From Treponema sp. (GTDB lineage: Bacteria; Spirochaetota; Spirochaetia; Treponematales; Treponemataceae), in the NCBI GenBank assembly GCA_016294035.1, contig JAEDCT010000006.1:1-64000 (forward strand): a DNA stretch of 64,000 bases. The letters run 5' to 3'. Positions 46,963 to 55,117 of the stretch are shown one piece after another. Position numbers and translations under genes: made by a program. How positions within the stretch are numbered: position 1 is the stretch's first letter; each line of letters starts with the position of its first letter. Below the pieces are notes generated by a model, which saw nothing but the letters and a program-made list of their open reading frames with translations, was not told the origin of the DNA and ran no database searches.

Positions 46963-48387
46963 ATGCCTATTAGAACTAATATTAAAAATACAAAGATTGC
47001 ATTTATCATGCTTGCAATTATTGCGGTGGCTTCTGTTTTTTCTTTCACTAAGCCAGCTAATGCAGCATCATCTGGTGCAAAGACAGGAATGAATCGTGTA
47101 ATTGCCAAAACTGAAAACTGGAATGGTAAACATGATATTTCTGTAGAGAAATTCCTTGGAAATATCGGAAAGTCTACTGGAATCTACATGATGTTCCATA
47201 AGCAGACTGCAGAGGAAATTGCCAGGGCTAAGGCTGAAAAAGCAGCACAGCTTGCGGCGGAAGAAAACAATCCATTTGAAGATGCTTCTCAGGAACCTGG
47301 ATGGAAATATATCGTAATGATTGCCATCGGATTCCTTATTATCTATCTCGCAGTTGGAAAGGGGTTCGAACCACTTCTTTTGATTCCAATCGGATTTGGT
47401 ACTGTTCTTGTTAACATTCCGGGGGCAGGCATGGGAGTTGCTCCTCATGGAATGCTTCACATTATCTATAGTGCCGGTGTAGGAAATGAGTTCTTCCCAA
47501 TGCTTATCTTCATGGGTATTGGTGCCATGACAGACTTTGGTCCACTCATTGCAAACCCTAAGATGGCTCTTCTTGGTGGGGCTGCACAGCTTGGTGTTTT
47601 CTTCACATTGTTTGGTGTTGCTCTTATGAATATCTTCCTTGGAACTGATTATACGATTCTCCAGGCATCGGCTATTTCTATCATTGGTGGTGCTGATGGT
47701 CCTACATCAATTTATGTTTCAGGAAAACTTGCTCCAGAAATGATGGCAGTAATTGCAGTTGCTGCATATTCATATATGGCTTTGGTTCCAATGATTCAGC
47801 CTCCAATCATGAAACTCCTCACAACAAAGAAGGAACGCATGATCAAGATGGAGCAGCTTCGCTATGTTTCAAAGACAGAGAAGGTTTTGTTCCCAATGCT
47901 TTTGCTTGTTCTTGCAATTCTTCTTTTGCCACCTGCATGTCCTCTTATCGGTATGCTTGCATTTGGTAACTTCGTAAAGCAGAGTGGTGCTGCTGAGCGT
48001 CTTTCAAAGACAATGGAAAATGAACTCATGAATATTGTTTCCATCCTTCTGTCTCTTGGTGTTGGTTCACAGATGACACCAGAAAAGATCATGAAGAAGG
48101 AGTCCTTTGGTATTATTATTCTTGGTCTTGTTGCATTTGCTGTTGCCACAGCCGGTGGTCTTCTCATGGCAAAGTTAATGAATCTTTTCCTTAAGAAGAA
48201 GATTAATCCTCTTATTGGTTCTGCAGGTGTTTCTGCCGTTCCAATGGCTGCCCGTGTTTCAAACAAGGTAGGTCTTGAATACGATCCTTCAAACTTCCTT
48301 TTGATGAATGCCATGGGACCAAATGTTTCTGGTGTTATCGGCACAGCAATTGCTGCCGGTGTATTCATTGCAACATACGGAAACTAA
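46963..48387 (+). CDS. oadB: Sodium-translocating decarboxylase beta subunit
   Basis: OadB couples decarboxylation of carboxybiotin to Na+ transport. The 474-residue protein has the family core with nine or so helices: LLIPIGFGTVLVNIPGAGMG, MIFMGIGAMTDFGPLIANPK-like segment, and the Na+-site region ASAISIIGGADGPTSIYVSG. The end MGPNVSGVIGTAIAAGVFIA is also conserved. The first 110 residues are an extra: a signal-anchor (IAFIMLAIIAVASVFSF) ending PANAAS and a charged linker (EEIARAKAEKAAQLAAEENN). That extension is unusual and may contact OadA/OadG. Confidence 0.93.
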   Translation: MPIRTNIKNTKIAFIMLAIIAVASVFSFTKPANAASSGAKTGMNRVIAKTENWNGKHDISVEKFLGNIGKSTGIYMMFHKQTAEEIARAKAEKAAQLAAEENNPFEDASQEPGWKYIVMIAIGFLIIYLAVGKGFEPLLLIPIGFGTVLVNIPGAGMGVAPHGMLHIIYSAGVGNEFFPMLIFMGIGAMTDFGPLIANPKMALLGGAAQLGVFFTLFGVALMNIFLGTDYTILQASAISIIGGADGPTSIYVSGKLAPEMMAVIAVAAYSYMALVPMIQPPIMKLLTTKKERMIKMEQLRYVSKTEKVLFPMLLLVLAILLLPPACPLIGMLAFGNFVKQSGAAERLSKTMENELMNIVSILLSLGVGSQMTPEKIMKKESFGIIILGLVAFAVATAGGLLMAKLMNLFLKKKINPLIGSAGVSAVPMAARVSNKVGLEYDPSNFLLMNAMGPNVSGVIGTAIAAGVFIATYGN

Positions 48388-48390
48388 TAA

Positions 48391-48428
48391 TTAAAGGTTC
48401 TTGAGTCTTGTGATTCAGGAGCCTTTAA
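48391..48428 (+). terminator. Terminator-like hairpin after oadB
   Basis: TTAAAGGTTCTTGA and TCAGGAGCCTTTAA form a long stem with two G-U pairs, 4 bases after the stop. The following T content is modest, so efficiency is uncertain. Confidence 0.5.
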
Positions 48429-48459
48429 GACATTTTGTTGAATTTTAGGATTTTTTGTA

Positions 48460-48489
48460 TTGACCATGGAATCGTAAATTTGATAAAAT
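48460..48489 (+). promoter_or_regulatory. Promoter of rplU-prp-rpmA
   Basis: TTGACC (48460-48465) and TAAAAT (48484-48489) have an 18-base spacer. The about 65-base leader contains a hairpin TAAGGA/TCCTTA (about 48511-48531), a possible site for L21 feedback. Confidence 0.55.
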
Positions 48490-48559
48490 ATCTTACTTGT
48501 TAATAGTCTGTAAGGAAACCGTTACTCCTTATGACAAAATAAATTCAGAGGTTATGAAA

Positions 48560-48877
48560 ATGTACGCAATTGTTGAGTATAAAGGCAATCAGTACAAGGC
48601 AGAAAAAGACGCTGTTCTTGAAGTTGCAAAGATCAACGACGCTAAAGAAGGCGACACAGTTACAATCGATACAGTTCTTATGGTAAGCGATGGTGACAAG
48701 GTTTCTGTTGGAACTCCTTATGTAAAGGGTGCAAAGGTTACTGTTGAAGTTGGAAAGACTTTCAAAGACGACAAAGTTCTTGTTTTCAAGTACAAGTCAA
48801 AGAAAGATTATCACCGCTTTATCGGACATCGTGAACAGTACACAATGGTTACTGTAAAGGATGTTGTTTTAGCATAA
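48560..48877 (+). CDS. rplU: 50S ribosomal protein L21
   Basis: ATG 48560 is chosen because GAGG (48548-48551) is 8 bases away and MYAIVEYKGNQYKAEKD is the usual start; longer frames are not supported. The 105-residue protein ends KYKSKKDYHRFIGHREQYTM-VTVKDVVLA, matching the L21 RNA-binding tail (KRRKxxRKxxGHRQxxT). It heads the L21-Prp-L27-Obg cluster. Confidence 0.95.
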   Translation: MYAIVEYKGNQYKAEKDAVLEVAKINDAKEGDTVTIDTVLMVSDGDKVSVGTPYVKGAKVTVEVGKTFKDDKVLVFKYKSKKDYHRFIGHREQYTMVTVKDVVLA

Positions 48878-48878
48878 G

Positions 48879-49217
48879 GTGACTGAAATACTTTTGGTGT
48901 GTGATGAAAACGGTTTGTTCAAGAGCCTTTCAGCTTCTGGTCATGCCGGTTTCTCCACAAAAGGAAAGGATATTGTTTGTGCAGGTATTTCCATACTACT
49001 GGATACGGCAATGGAAGTTCTTTTGAAAACTGAAGGTATTGTTCTTGAAAAAGAAATTGCTTGTCGTGGAAAACTCGCTTTCCATGTTGCAAGTTTCGAG
49101 TCAGTTGTTCCAGTTGAGGAACGGCTGAAATGTATAGCGGATTTCATAAGGCAGGGAATTAATTCTTTGACCAAAGATTATCCGGCTTACGTACTCTTGC
49201 GGGAAATAAAACAATAA
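48879..49217 (+). CDS. prp: Ribosomal-processing cysteine protease Prp
   Basis: Prp (YsxB) cuts an N-terminal extension from L27 in Firmicutes. The 112-residue protein starts at GTG 48879, one base after the rplU stop codon. The catalytic dyad is H22 and C34 in SGHAGFSTKGKDIVCAGIS, and the rest matches the family in length. The neighbouring L27 has no such extension, so its substrate here is unclear. It lies between rplU and rpmA as in Firmicutes. Confidence 0.88.
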   Translation: MTEILLVCDENGLFKSLSASGHAGFSTKGKDIVCAGISILLDTAMEVLLKTEGIVLEKEIACRGKLAFHVASFESVVPVEERLKCIADFIRQGINSLTKDYPAYVLLREIKQ

Positions 49218-49244
49218 CCGAAGTTTCTTCGGTGGAGGATTAAA

Positions 49245-49505
49245 ATGGGACGTACAAAAGGCGGAAGCGGTGCTAAGAACGGCCGCGATTCAAACCCTAA
49301 ACATTTGGGCGTAAAGAAATACAGTGGTGAAATGGTTACAGCTGGTTCTATTCTTGTTAGACAGCGTGGTACTCCAATTCATCCTGGTAACAACGTAATG
49401 CGTGGCGGAGATGACACATTGTTTGCAACTGTAGACGGTGTAGTTAAGTACGGAAAGCGTATGAACCGCAACATCGTTTCTGTTGAACCAGTTGCAGCTA
49501 ACTAA
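49245..49505 (+). CDS. rpmA: 50S ribosomal protein L27
   Basis: The 86-residue protein reads MGRTKGGSGAKNGRDSNPKH and continues GVKKYSGEMVTAGSILVRQR, standard L27 that reaches the peptidyl-transferase centre with its N-terminus. It begins at the mature-type start without the phenylalanine-rich leader that Prp removes in Firmicutes. GGTGGAGG precedes the ATG. A terminator follows at 49526-49572. Confidence 0.96.
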   Translation: MGRTKGGSGAKNGRDSNPKHLGVKKYSGEMVTAGSILVRQRGTPIHPGNNVMRGGDDTLFATVDGVVKYGKRMNRNIVSVEPVAAN

Positions 49506-49525
49506 GTTCAGCTAACGAATTATGC

Positions 49526-49572
49526 AATGCCCTGATGTGAAAGTATTCTTTCATAGTCGGGGCATTTTTTTT
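49526..49572 (+). terminator. Terminator of rplU-prp-rpmA
   Basis: AATGCCC (49526-49532) pairs with GGGCATT (49560-49566), with an inner stem TGTGAAAG/CTTTCATA, followed by eight T. It separates rpmA from obg. Confidence 0.85.
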
Positions 49573-49606
49573 GGATTTTTGTAAATCCTGTATTTGGAGA
49601 TATTCT

Positions 49607-50728
49607 ATGATTCAATTTGCAGATGAGGCAACTATAAAAGTTTCTTCCGGAAAGGGAGGAAATGGCTGTGCTTCTTTTAGACGAGAAAAATATATTCCCA
49701 ATGGTGGTCCTAACGGTGGTGATGGTGGACGTGGCGGTGATGTTATTTTTTGCGTCAAGAGAAATCTAAGAACTCTAGCACACTTGCGATTTCATCCGAT
49801 TTTGAAGGCAAAAAATGGTGGTGATGGACAGGGATGGAACCGTTATGGAAAAGATGGCGAGGATATTATTATTCCTTTACCTCCAGGATCAACAATCAAG
49901 GATGCAGAAACTGGTGAAATAATAAAAGATTTTCCTTCTGATGCAGAAGACGAAACATTCCTTTTTCTGAAAGGTGGTAATGGCGGCTGGGGAAATGTTC
50001 ATTTTAAGTCCAGTACAAATCAGGCTCCCAGAAATGCAAATCCTGGTCAGCCTGGGCAGGAACGGGAACTTAGAATTGAATTGTCTGTCATGGCTGATGT
50101 TGGATTGGTTGGATTCCCTAATGCTGGAAAATCAAGTCTTCTGGATTTATTCACTAATGCCAGGCCAAAAATTGCTCCTTATCCATTTACGACTAAGATT
50201 CCTAATCTTGGCGTTTTGCATGTTGATGATGAAAAGGATTTTATTATAGCTGATATTCCTGGAATCATTGAAGGTGCAAGTGAAGGTGCAGGGCTGGGAG
50301 TCAGGTTCCTGAAGCATATTTCAAGAACCCAGGCTCTTTTGTTCATGATTGACTGTAGTGATGACAACTATCTTGATGCATACCATCTTTTGCTTAAGGA
50401 ACTTGATGGTTTCGGACATGATTTGACTTCTAAGCCAAGAATTGTTTTGTGCAACAAAATTGATGTTGAAGGAGCAATGGAAAGGGCTGAGGAAGTCAAG
50501 GCAAAAATCAATTCTGAGGATCCAGACATTCCGGTTATTCCGGTTTCTGTAGCTTGCCGCCAGAACATGGATGCTGCAAGAAAAGAAATAGTGAGTCTTG
50601 TTGATAAAATGAATGAACTGAAGAAACCGGTTATGCAGGAAGAACTTAAGTCTGAAAAAACTGAGTTTATGAAAAGCCGGTCCGTTGATGATTCAATGGA
50701 AATTCAGTTTCCAGGTAGTGAAGGCTGA
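49607..50728 (+). CDS. obg: GTPase Obg
   Basis: Obg is an essential GTPase of ribosome assembly. The 373-residue protein starts at ATG 49607 (MIQFADEATIKVSSGKGGNG) behind TTGGAG. The Gly-rich Obg fold (1-160, with GGPNGGDGGRGGD) precedes the G domain: G1 GFPNAGKSSLL, G3 DIPGIIEGASEGAGLG, G4 NKID. The C-terminus is a short charged tail (MQEELKSEKTEFMKSRSVDD) in place of the OCT domain seen in Bacillus. nadD follows after 6 bases. Confidence 0.96.
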   Translation: MIQFADEATIKVSSGKGGNGCASFRREKYIPNGGPNGGDGGRGGDVIFCVKRNLRTLAHLRFHPILKAKNGGDGQGWNRYGKDGEDIIIPLPPGSTIKDAETGEIIKDFPSDAEDETFLFLKGGNGGWGNVHFKSSTNQAPRNANPGQPGQERELRIELSVMADVGLVGFPNAGKSSLLDLFTNARPKIAPYPFTTKIPNLGVLHVDDEKDFIIADIPGIIEGASEGAGLGVRFLKHISRTQALLFMIDCSDDNYLDAYHLLLKELDGFGHDLTSKPRIVLCNKIDVEGAMERAEEVKAKINSEDPDIPVIPVSVACRQNMDAARKEIVSLVDKMNELKKPVMQEELKSEKTEFMKSRSVDDSMEIQFPGSEG

Positions 50729-50734
50729 TGTAAA

Positions 50735-51943
50735 ATGAGAATTGCAGTCCTTGGGGGAAGTTTCAATCCCATTCAAATTGCACATCTTGCTCTTGCTGAT
50801 GAGGTTTTGAAAACTTTCTCCTATGACAAAATAATATTTGTTCCTGCTGGAATTCCTCCTCATAAGGAAATAATGGACAGTATTCCTCCAGAAAAAAGAT
50901 TCCGCATGGTTCAGCTTGCAGTTGAAGACAATGAAGATTTTGCTGTTGAAGATTATGAAATCAGGCATTCCGGGGTTTCTTATACTTACGATACAATTGA
51001 GTATCTGGAAAGAAAATATTCTGATGTTCTTGAGGGAAAGATAGCTCTTGTTATGGGAAGTGATTTGTTTCCTCATTTTCATTTGTGGCACAGGGCAAAG
51101 GAACTTTCCGAAAAGTGCGATTTGATTCTGGCTGGTAGACCAAAGGATTTTAATCAGCAGGATGAACATACAAATCGGGCTGTAGGTGATTATGCGAAAG
51201 AAGGTGAATCCAATCCTCTTGAAAATCCATTGTTTCGAAATGCATTGAAGCTGGACAATGTTCTGATGAATGTTAGTTCAACTCAGATTAGAACACGGAT
51301 TGCCCAGGGGAGAAGTTTCCGATATCTTGTTCCAAAAAAAGTTTTTGAGTATATTAATAGCGAGAAGTTGTATATGAAAACTGACTGGTCCAAAGTTATA
51401 GAGAGAATCGATGCACATGCAAAAAAAGTTCTTTCAAGAAAAAGATATGAGCATTCAGTTAGGGTTGCCGAAACATCAAGATATATGTGTGGCCTTTACG
51501 CCCTGGATCCTGAAAAGGGATATGTTGCTGGCATAGCTCATGATATCTGCAAGGAAATGGATGATTCACTTATGATTTCTCTGGCCAAAAAGGACGGCAT
51601 GGAAATTTCTGATGCTGAAAGGGAAAAAGTCTCTCTCTTGCATGGAAGGGCTGCTGCTGTTTTTATCCAGGAAAAATTTGATGTTTTTGATGGGGATATT
51701 ATCGAGTCCATTTCAAATCATACTTTGGGAAAAGAAAATTTGTGTGATCTTGGAAAAATAGTCTATTGTGCAGACAAAATTGAACCTGGGCGTCCCCAGT
51801 CAACTGAAGAATACAGGAAGAACCTTTTTTCCAAATCCTTGAATGAAATGACTGCCATTGTTGTCAGGGAAAATATGGAATATCTTGAGAAAAAAGGCAA
51901 GAAGATTGCTCCACAAAGCAAGCTGTTCCTTGAGAGCCTGTGA
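50735..51943 (+). CDS. nadD: Fused nicotinate-nucleotide adenylyltransferase and YqeK HD phosphatase
   Basis: The 402-residue protein joins two enzymes that are separate neighbours in Bacillus. Residues 1 to about 205 are NadD: GGSFNPIQIAHLALADEVLK (nucleotidyltransferase HxGH region, here IAHL), FVPAGIPPHKE, and SSTQIRTRIAQGRS. Residues of about 212-402 are YqeK: RYEHSVRVAETSRYMCGLYA, IAHDICKEM (HD) and YCADKIEPGRP. NadD makes NaAD in NAD synthesis; YqeK hydrolyses diadenosine tetraphosphate. There is no stop between the parts, so the fusion is real in this sequence. Confidence 0.92.
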   Translation: MRIAVLGGSFNPIQIAHLALADEVLKTFSYDKIIFVPAGIPPHKEIMDSIPPEKRFRMVQLAVEDNEDFAVEDYEIRHSGVSYTYDTIEYLERKYSDVLEGKIALVMGSDLFPHFHLWHRAKELSEKCDLILAGRPKDFNQQDEHTNRAVGDYAKEGESNPLENPLFRNALKLDNVLMNVSSTQIRTRIAQGRSFRYLVPKKVFEYINSEKLYMKTDWSKVIERIDAHAKKVLSRKRYEHSVRVAETSRYMCGLYALDPEKGYVAGIAHDICKEMDDSLMISLAKKDGMEISDAEREKVSLLHGRAAAVFIQEKFDVFDGDIIESISNHTLGKENLCDLGKIVYCADKIEPGRPQSTEEYRKNLFSKSLNEMTAIVVRENMEYLEKKGKKIAPQSKLFLESL

Positions 51944-51973
51944 TTTTTATTCTGAATTTATTAGGTGGGTACA

Positions 51974-53170
51974 ATGAATATTTCAAAACAGAAAAGTGGT
52001 GTTATTTTTCTTTTTGTCATTCTTTTGATTATTGCCAGTGTGGGTACTTTTGTTGCCATGTCTTTGAGGGTTGATCCTGTTGAGGAAAGTCTCAAGAGTG
52101 ATCCTGTTATCTACACTCTATGGGTTATAACTGATGACGATGGAAATGCCCTTTCTACTGCACTTATGTTTTTTTATCCGTCAGCTTCCCGTGGTTTATA
52201 TTTTGATATTCTTGGAAATACGGGCGCCATTTACAAGAGTCTTAATAGAGTTGACAGAATTGATGCGGTTTACAAGGAAAAAGGAATTGATGTCTACCGG
52301 CAGGAAATAGAAAGCCTTGTTGACAAGAAAATTCCTTTTTCCATTGAAATATCACTTTCTGATTTTTCTACCCTTACCGATTACCTTGGCGGTCTCAACA
52401 TATTTGTTCCGTTTCCCGTTGATGAAAAGACTGAAAATGGTGATTTGTATTTGCTTCCAAGTGGTGCTGTTCGGCTTGATGGTGAAAAAATCAGAACTTT
52501 TCTGACTTACCGCCTTGAAGCAGAAACTGATTCTGATGTCAATGGAAGGCGCGAGGCTGTGTTTGTTGCATTCTTGTCTGCTCTCAAGGAAAACAGAAAC
52601 AAGATTTTGTCCAAGAATAATTTTGCACGCTATGCAGCAACATTAAAGTCTAACATTGAAGAAGATAATCTTAAGAGTCTTCTTGAGAAAGTAACTGATA
52701 TTGATGCTGAAAGATTGACTGCACAGCCAATTACTGGAACTTTAAGAAGTGTTGAGGGAAAGACTCTTTTGTTTCCGTATTATGACGGCCAGCTTATCAA
52801 GGATGTCGTTAACCAGGGAGCCACTTCGCTTGTTAGTGGAGAAATTACATCTGCTAATCGGGTTTATGTTCTTGTGATAAAGAATGGAACTTCACAGCAG
52901 GGTCTGGCAAGAAATACGTCTTTTCTTATGGCAAGTGCCGGCTATGAAATTCTTGAGGCTGTTAATGCTGACCGAAATGATTACACAAAGACACAGATTA
53001 TAAACCATATTGGAAATGAGGAGGCCGCAAAGGCTCTGGGGTCATTTATACGATGTACTAATATAGTTAATGATCAGGTTTTGCCTGAAAATGCAGGTGC
53101 AGACAGTGCTGCCAAGGCGGATTTCACCATTATTCTTGGCCGGGATTTTGACGGAAGATACGTTAAGTAA
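51974..53170 (+). CDS. LCP (LytR-CpsA-Psr)-like protein with LytR_C domain
   Basis: The 398-residue protein starts at ATG 51974 (MNISKQKSGVIFLFVILLII) with one N-terminal membrane helix. The middle resembles an LCP domain in outline (DRIDAVYKEKGIDVYRQEIE, LTDYLGGLNIFVPFPVDEKT, VRLDGEKIRTFLTYRL). The end (about 285-398) matches LytR_C (VYVLVIKNGTSQQGLARNTS and AKADFTIILGRDFDG). LCP enzymes transfer glycopolymers to peptidoglycan; key arginines are not all obvious, so activity is uncertain. It lies between nadD-yqeK and rsfS. Confidence 0.78.
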   Translation: MNISKQKSGVIFLFVILLIIASVGTFVAMSLRVDPVEESLKSDPVIYTLWVITDDDGNALSTALMFFYPSASRGLYFDILGNTGAIYKSLNRVDRIDAVYKEKGIDVYRQEIESLVDKKIPFSIEISLSDFSTLTDYLGGLNIFVPFPVDEKTENGDLYLLPSGAVRLDGEKIRTFLTYRLEAETDSDVNGRREAVFVAFLSALKENRNKILSKNNFARYAATLKSNIEEDNLKSLLEKVTDIDAERLTAQPITGTLRSVEGKTLLFPYYDGQLIKDVVNQGATSLVSGEITSANRVYVLVIKNGTSQQGLARNTSFLMASAGYEILEAVNADRNDYTKTQIINHIGNEEAAKALGSFIRCTNIVNDQVLPENAGADSAAKADFTIILGRDFDGRYVK

Positions 53171-53207
53171 GATTATTATTGCAAAGTAAAATAGGAGTAT
53201 GCATATT

Positions 53208-53558
53208 ATGGAAAAATCAACAAAAGATAAGGCTTTGGAAATTGCTCAGCTTATTGAGGATGGAAAGGCTACGGATGTTGTGGTTATTGATGTTTCTAAA
53301 TTGAACAGCTGGACTGATTACTTTGTTATTGCAACTGTTACAAGTTCAGTTCTTTCACAGGGTATTGCAAAGCAAATCAAGACTTATACCAGGGAAAATG
53401 ACATGGAAGTTCATCTCACTCATGAAAAGACCTATGACATGAACCAGTGGAATCTTATTGATTTGGGTGATGTTGTTGTTCATCTTATGAGTGATGAGGC
53501 AAGATCATTCTATGAGCTGGAAAAACTCTGGCATGCAGGAGAAATTATCAGGGGATAG
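53208..53558 (+). CDS. rsfS: Ribosomal silencing factor RsfS
   Basis: RsfS binds L14 and blocks subunit joining when nutrients are low. The 116-residue protein has DKALEIAQLIEDGKATDVVV, then LNSWTDYFVIATVTSSVLSQ, and NQWNLIDLGDVVVHLMSDEA, all diagnostic. ATG 53208 is preferred since GGAG lies about 9 bases upstream; the ATG at 53199 is too close to it. Its place after nadD/yqeK is conserved in many bacteria. Confidence 0.94.
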   Translation: MEKSTKDKALEIAQLIEDGKATDVVVIDVSKLNSWTDYFVIATVTSSVLSQGIAKQIKTYTRENDMEVHLTHEKTYDMNQWNLIDLGDVVVHLMSDEARSFYELEKLWHAGEIIRG

Positions 53559-53569
53559 TTTTACTGGAA

Positions 53570-53621
53570 CAAAAAAGCACCTGCCATGGTTGAACTGTAT
53601 TTGCTCAGCCTTGGAGGTGCT
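53570..53621 (-). terminator. Terminator of the acidic-protein gene
   Basis: Read on the minus strand AGCACCT and AGGTGCT close a hairpin followed by seven T (53576-53570). It lies between the convergent rsfS and acidic-protein genes. Confidence 0.55.
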
Positions 53622-53643
53622 GATTAAAAAGAACTAATTGTTT

Positions 53644-53943
53644 TTATTCCATGTCAGAAGGCAATGAGTCTTCTTCAATCATGTCATCTTTGATGTTGTA
53701 GAATTTGTCATAATCGAAGTTATCATCGTAGCCATCTTCAGCTTCGCGATCATCGTATGAATCTTCATCTGTGTAGTCGTCTTCTACATTTTCATCTTCG
53801 TAGAATTCGTCCTTGAATCCATCATCATATTCATCGTCTTCAAAGTCATCATCAAAATCTCCATCGTTCATTTCTTCTGAATAATCATCGTCATCATAAG
53901 AAAAACCTGCCATTGAAAATTCTGTGTCGTCATCATTGAACAT
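53644..53943 (-). CDS. Highly acidic low-complexity protein
   Basis: ATG 53943 follows GAGAGGC on the minus strand. The 99-residue product is about half Asp, Glu and Tyr/Phe (DDDDYSEEMNDGDFDDDFED, then DEYDDGFKDEFYEDENVEDD). It has no signal peptide and should be disordered. Such acidic tails occur in delta-type RNA polymerase subunits and in ribosome- or DNA-mimic proteins, but no folded domain accompanies it here. It is isolated on the opposite strand. Function unknown. Confidence 0.65.
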   Translation of the reverse strand: MFNDDDTEFSMAGFSYDDDDYSEEMNDGDFDDDFEDDEYDDGFKDEFYEDENVEDDYTDEDSYDDREAEDGYDDNFDYDKFYNIKDDMIEEDSLPSDME

Positions 53944-54112
53944 GATTAAGCCTCTCAATTTGTGAAGTTGCAGTAACAAACTCTCAAAGATACTTTAACC
54001 CTAGATTAGTTTAGTCATTGCATTTTGTCAATTGGGAAAATAGGTTTTATTGTTTGGATTATGAATTGTTAAGGGATAAATTGGAGTTCATGTGCGAATT
54101 TCTTGTACAGTA

Positions 54113-54142
54113 TTGACAGTATGGGCTTAATTTTATTATAAT
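54113..54142 (+). promoter_or_regulatory. Consensus promoter just upstream of ispE
   Basis: TTGACA (54113-54118) and TATAAT (54137-54142) are both perfect, with an 18-base spacer. Only 8 bases separate the -10 box from the ispE ATG at 54151, so the RNA should start at or within two bases of the start codon. Confidence 0.75.
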
Positions 54143-54150
54143 GCTTTTGT

Positions 54151-55026
54151 ATGTCTGACAGTGTTAGTGTACTTTGCCCGGCCAAAATTAATCTTGGTCT
54201 TAGGGTTTTCCCGAAAAGGGCAGACGGCTTTCACCATATTCAGAGTATTTTTACCACGGTAAATCTTTTTGATGAGCTTAAGGTGACTGTGACTGGTGAA
54301 AGGAATACATGTCGTGTGAACGCAAGAGGTATGAAGCTTCCGGAAGAAAATACGTTCACAAAAGCATACAAAGCTTTCTGCGTGCTGACTGGCATAGACA
54401 GTGGGGTTCTTGTTGAAGTTGACAAGAAGATTCCTGCCGGCGGTGGATTGGGGGGCGGCTCAAGTGATGCTTCTTCTTTTATTCAATCCCTGAACAGTCT
54501 TTTTAAAGCACAGTTGTCTGATTCTGATCTTCTTTCATTGGCAGGTCAGGTTGGAAGTGATGTGTTCTTTTTTACCAGTGCGCTGAATGCAGATAATGGA
54601 AAGCGTTTCGGCTTCTACAGTCCTTATTGTGCTGTGGTTGGTGGCCGGGGCGAAAAAATCCATGAAATCGAGGCTCGAAATGATTTTTCCGTGCTTCTTG
54701 TCATGCCGGGGGTTGAAGTTTCCACAAAGGAAGCCTACTGTCTGGTTGATAATGCAATGAACGGCAATGTGGAGCCTTTTGATAACATGGAAGTTACCTA
54801 TAGAAAGAATGTTGCAGACTGGAATTTTGTCAATGATTTTACGATTCCGGTTTGTGAGAGTTATGCTGCGGTTGGCAATGCCTTGTCTAAAATAAGAAAG
54901 TGTGGTGCTGATTTTGCAGATATGTCCGGTTCCGGATCAACTGTGTTCGGAGTTTTTGAGGACAGAAAAAAAGCTTTGGCTGCAAGGGATTGCCTGGAAA
55001 AAAGGTTCAGGTGTTTCCTAGCTTAG
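54151..55026 (+). CDS. ispE: 4-diphosphocytidyl-2-C-methyl-D-erythritol kinase
   Basis: IspE is the fourth enzyme of the non-mevalonate isoprenoid pathway. The 291-residue GHMP kinase has VLCPAKINLGLRVFPKRADG near the start (substrate-binding K and H of DGFHHI), the ATP loop IPAGGGLGGGSSDASSF (about 92-107), and the late DMSGSGSTVFGVF motif. No ribosome-binding site precedes ATG 54151, and the promoter leaves no room for a leader. spoVG follows after 91 bases. Confidence 0.95.
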   Translation: MSDSVSVLCPAKINLGLRVFPKRADGFHHIQSIFTTVNLFDELKVTVTGERNTCRVNARGMKLPEENTFTKAYKAFCVLTGIDSGVLVEVDKKIPAGGGLGGGSSDASSFIQSLNSLFKAQLSDSDLLSLAGQVGSDVFFFTSALNADNGKRFGFYSPYCAVVGGRGEKIHEIEARNDFSVLLVMPGVEVSTKEAYCLVDNAMNGNVEPFDNMEVTYRKNVADWNFVNDFTIPVCESYAAVGNALSKIRKCGADFADMSGSGSTVFGVFEDRKKALAARDCLEKRFRCFLA

Positions 55027-55117
55027 GAATATAGGAGAGTTAGGCAGTAATTCAGTAGATGCTGGATTTTTGTCTTATCAAATTTGCTTTCAGATTTGAT
55101 CAAAAAGGAGAGATTTT

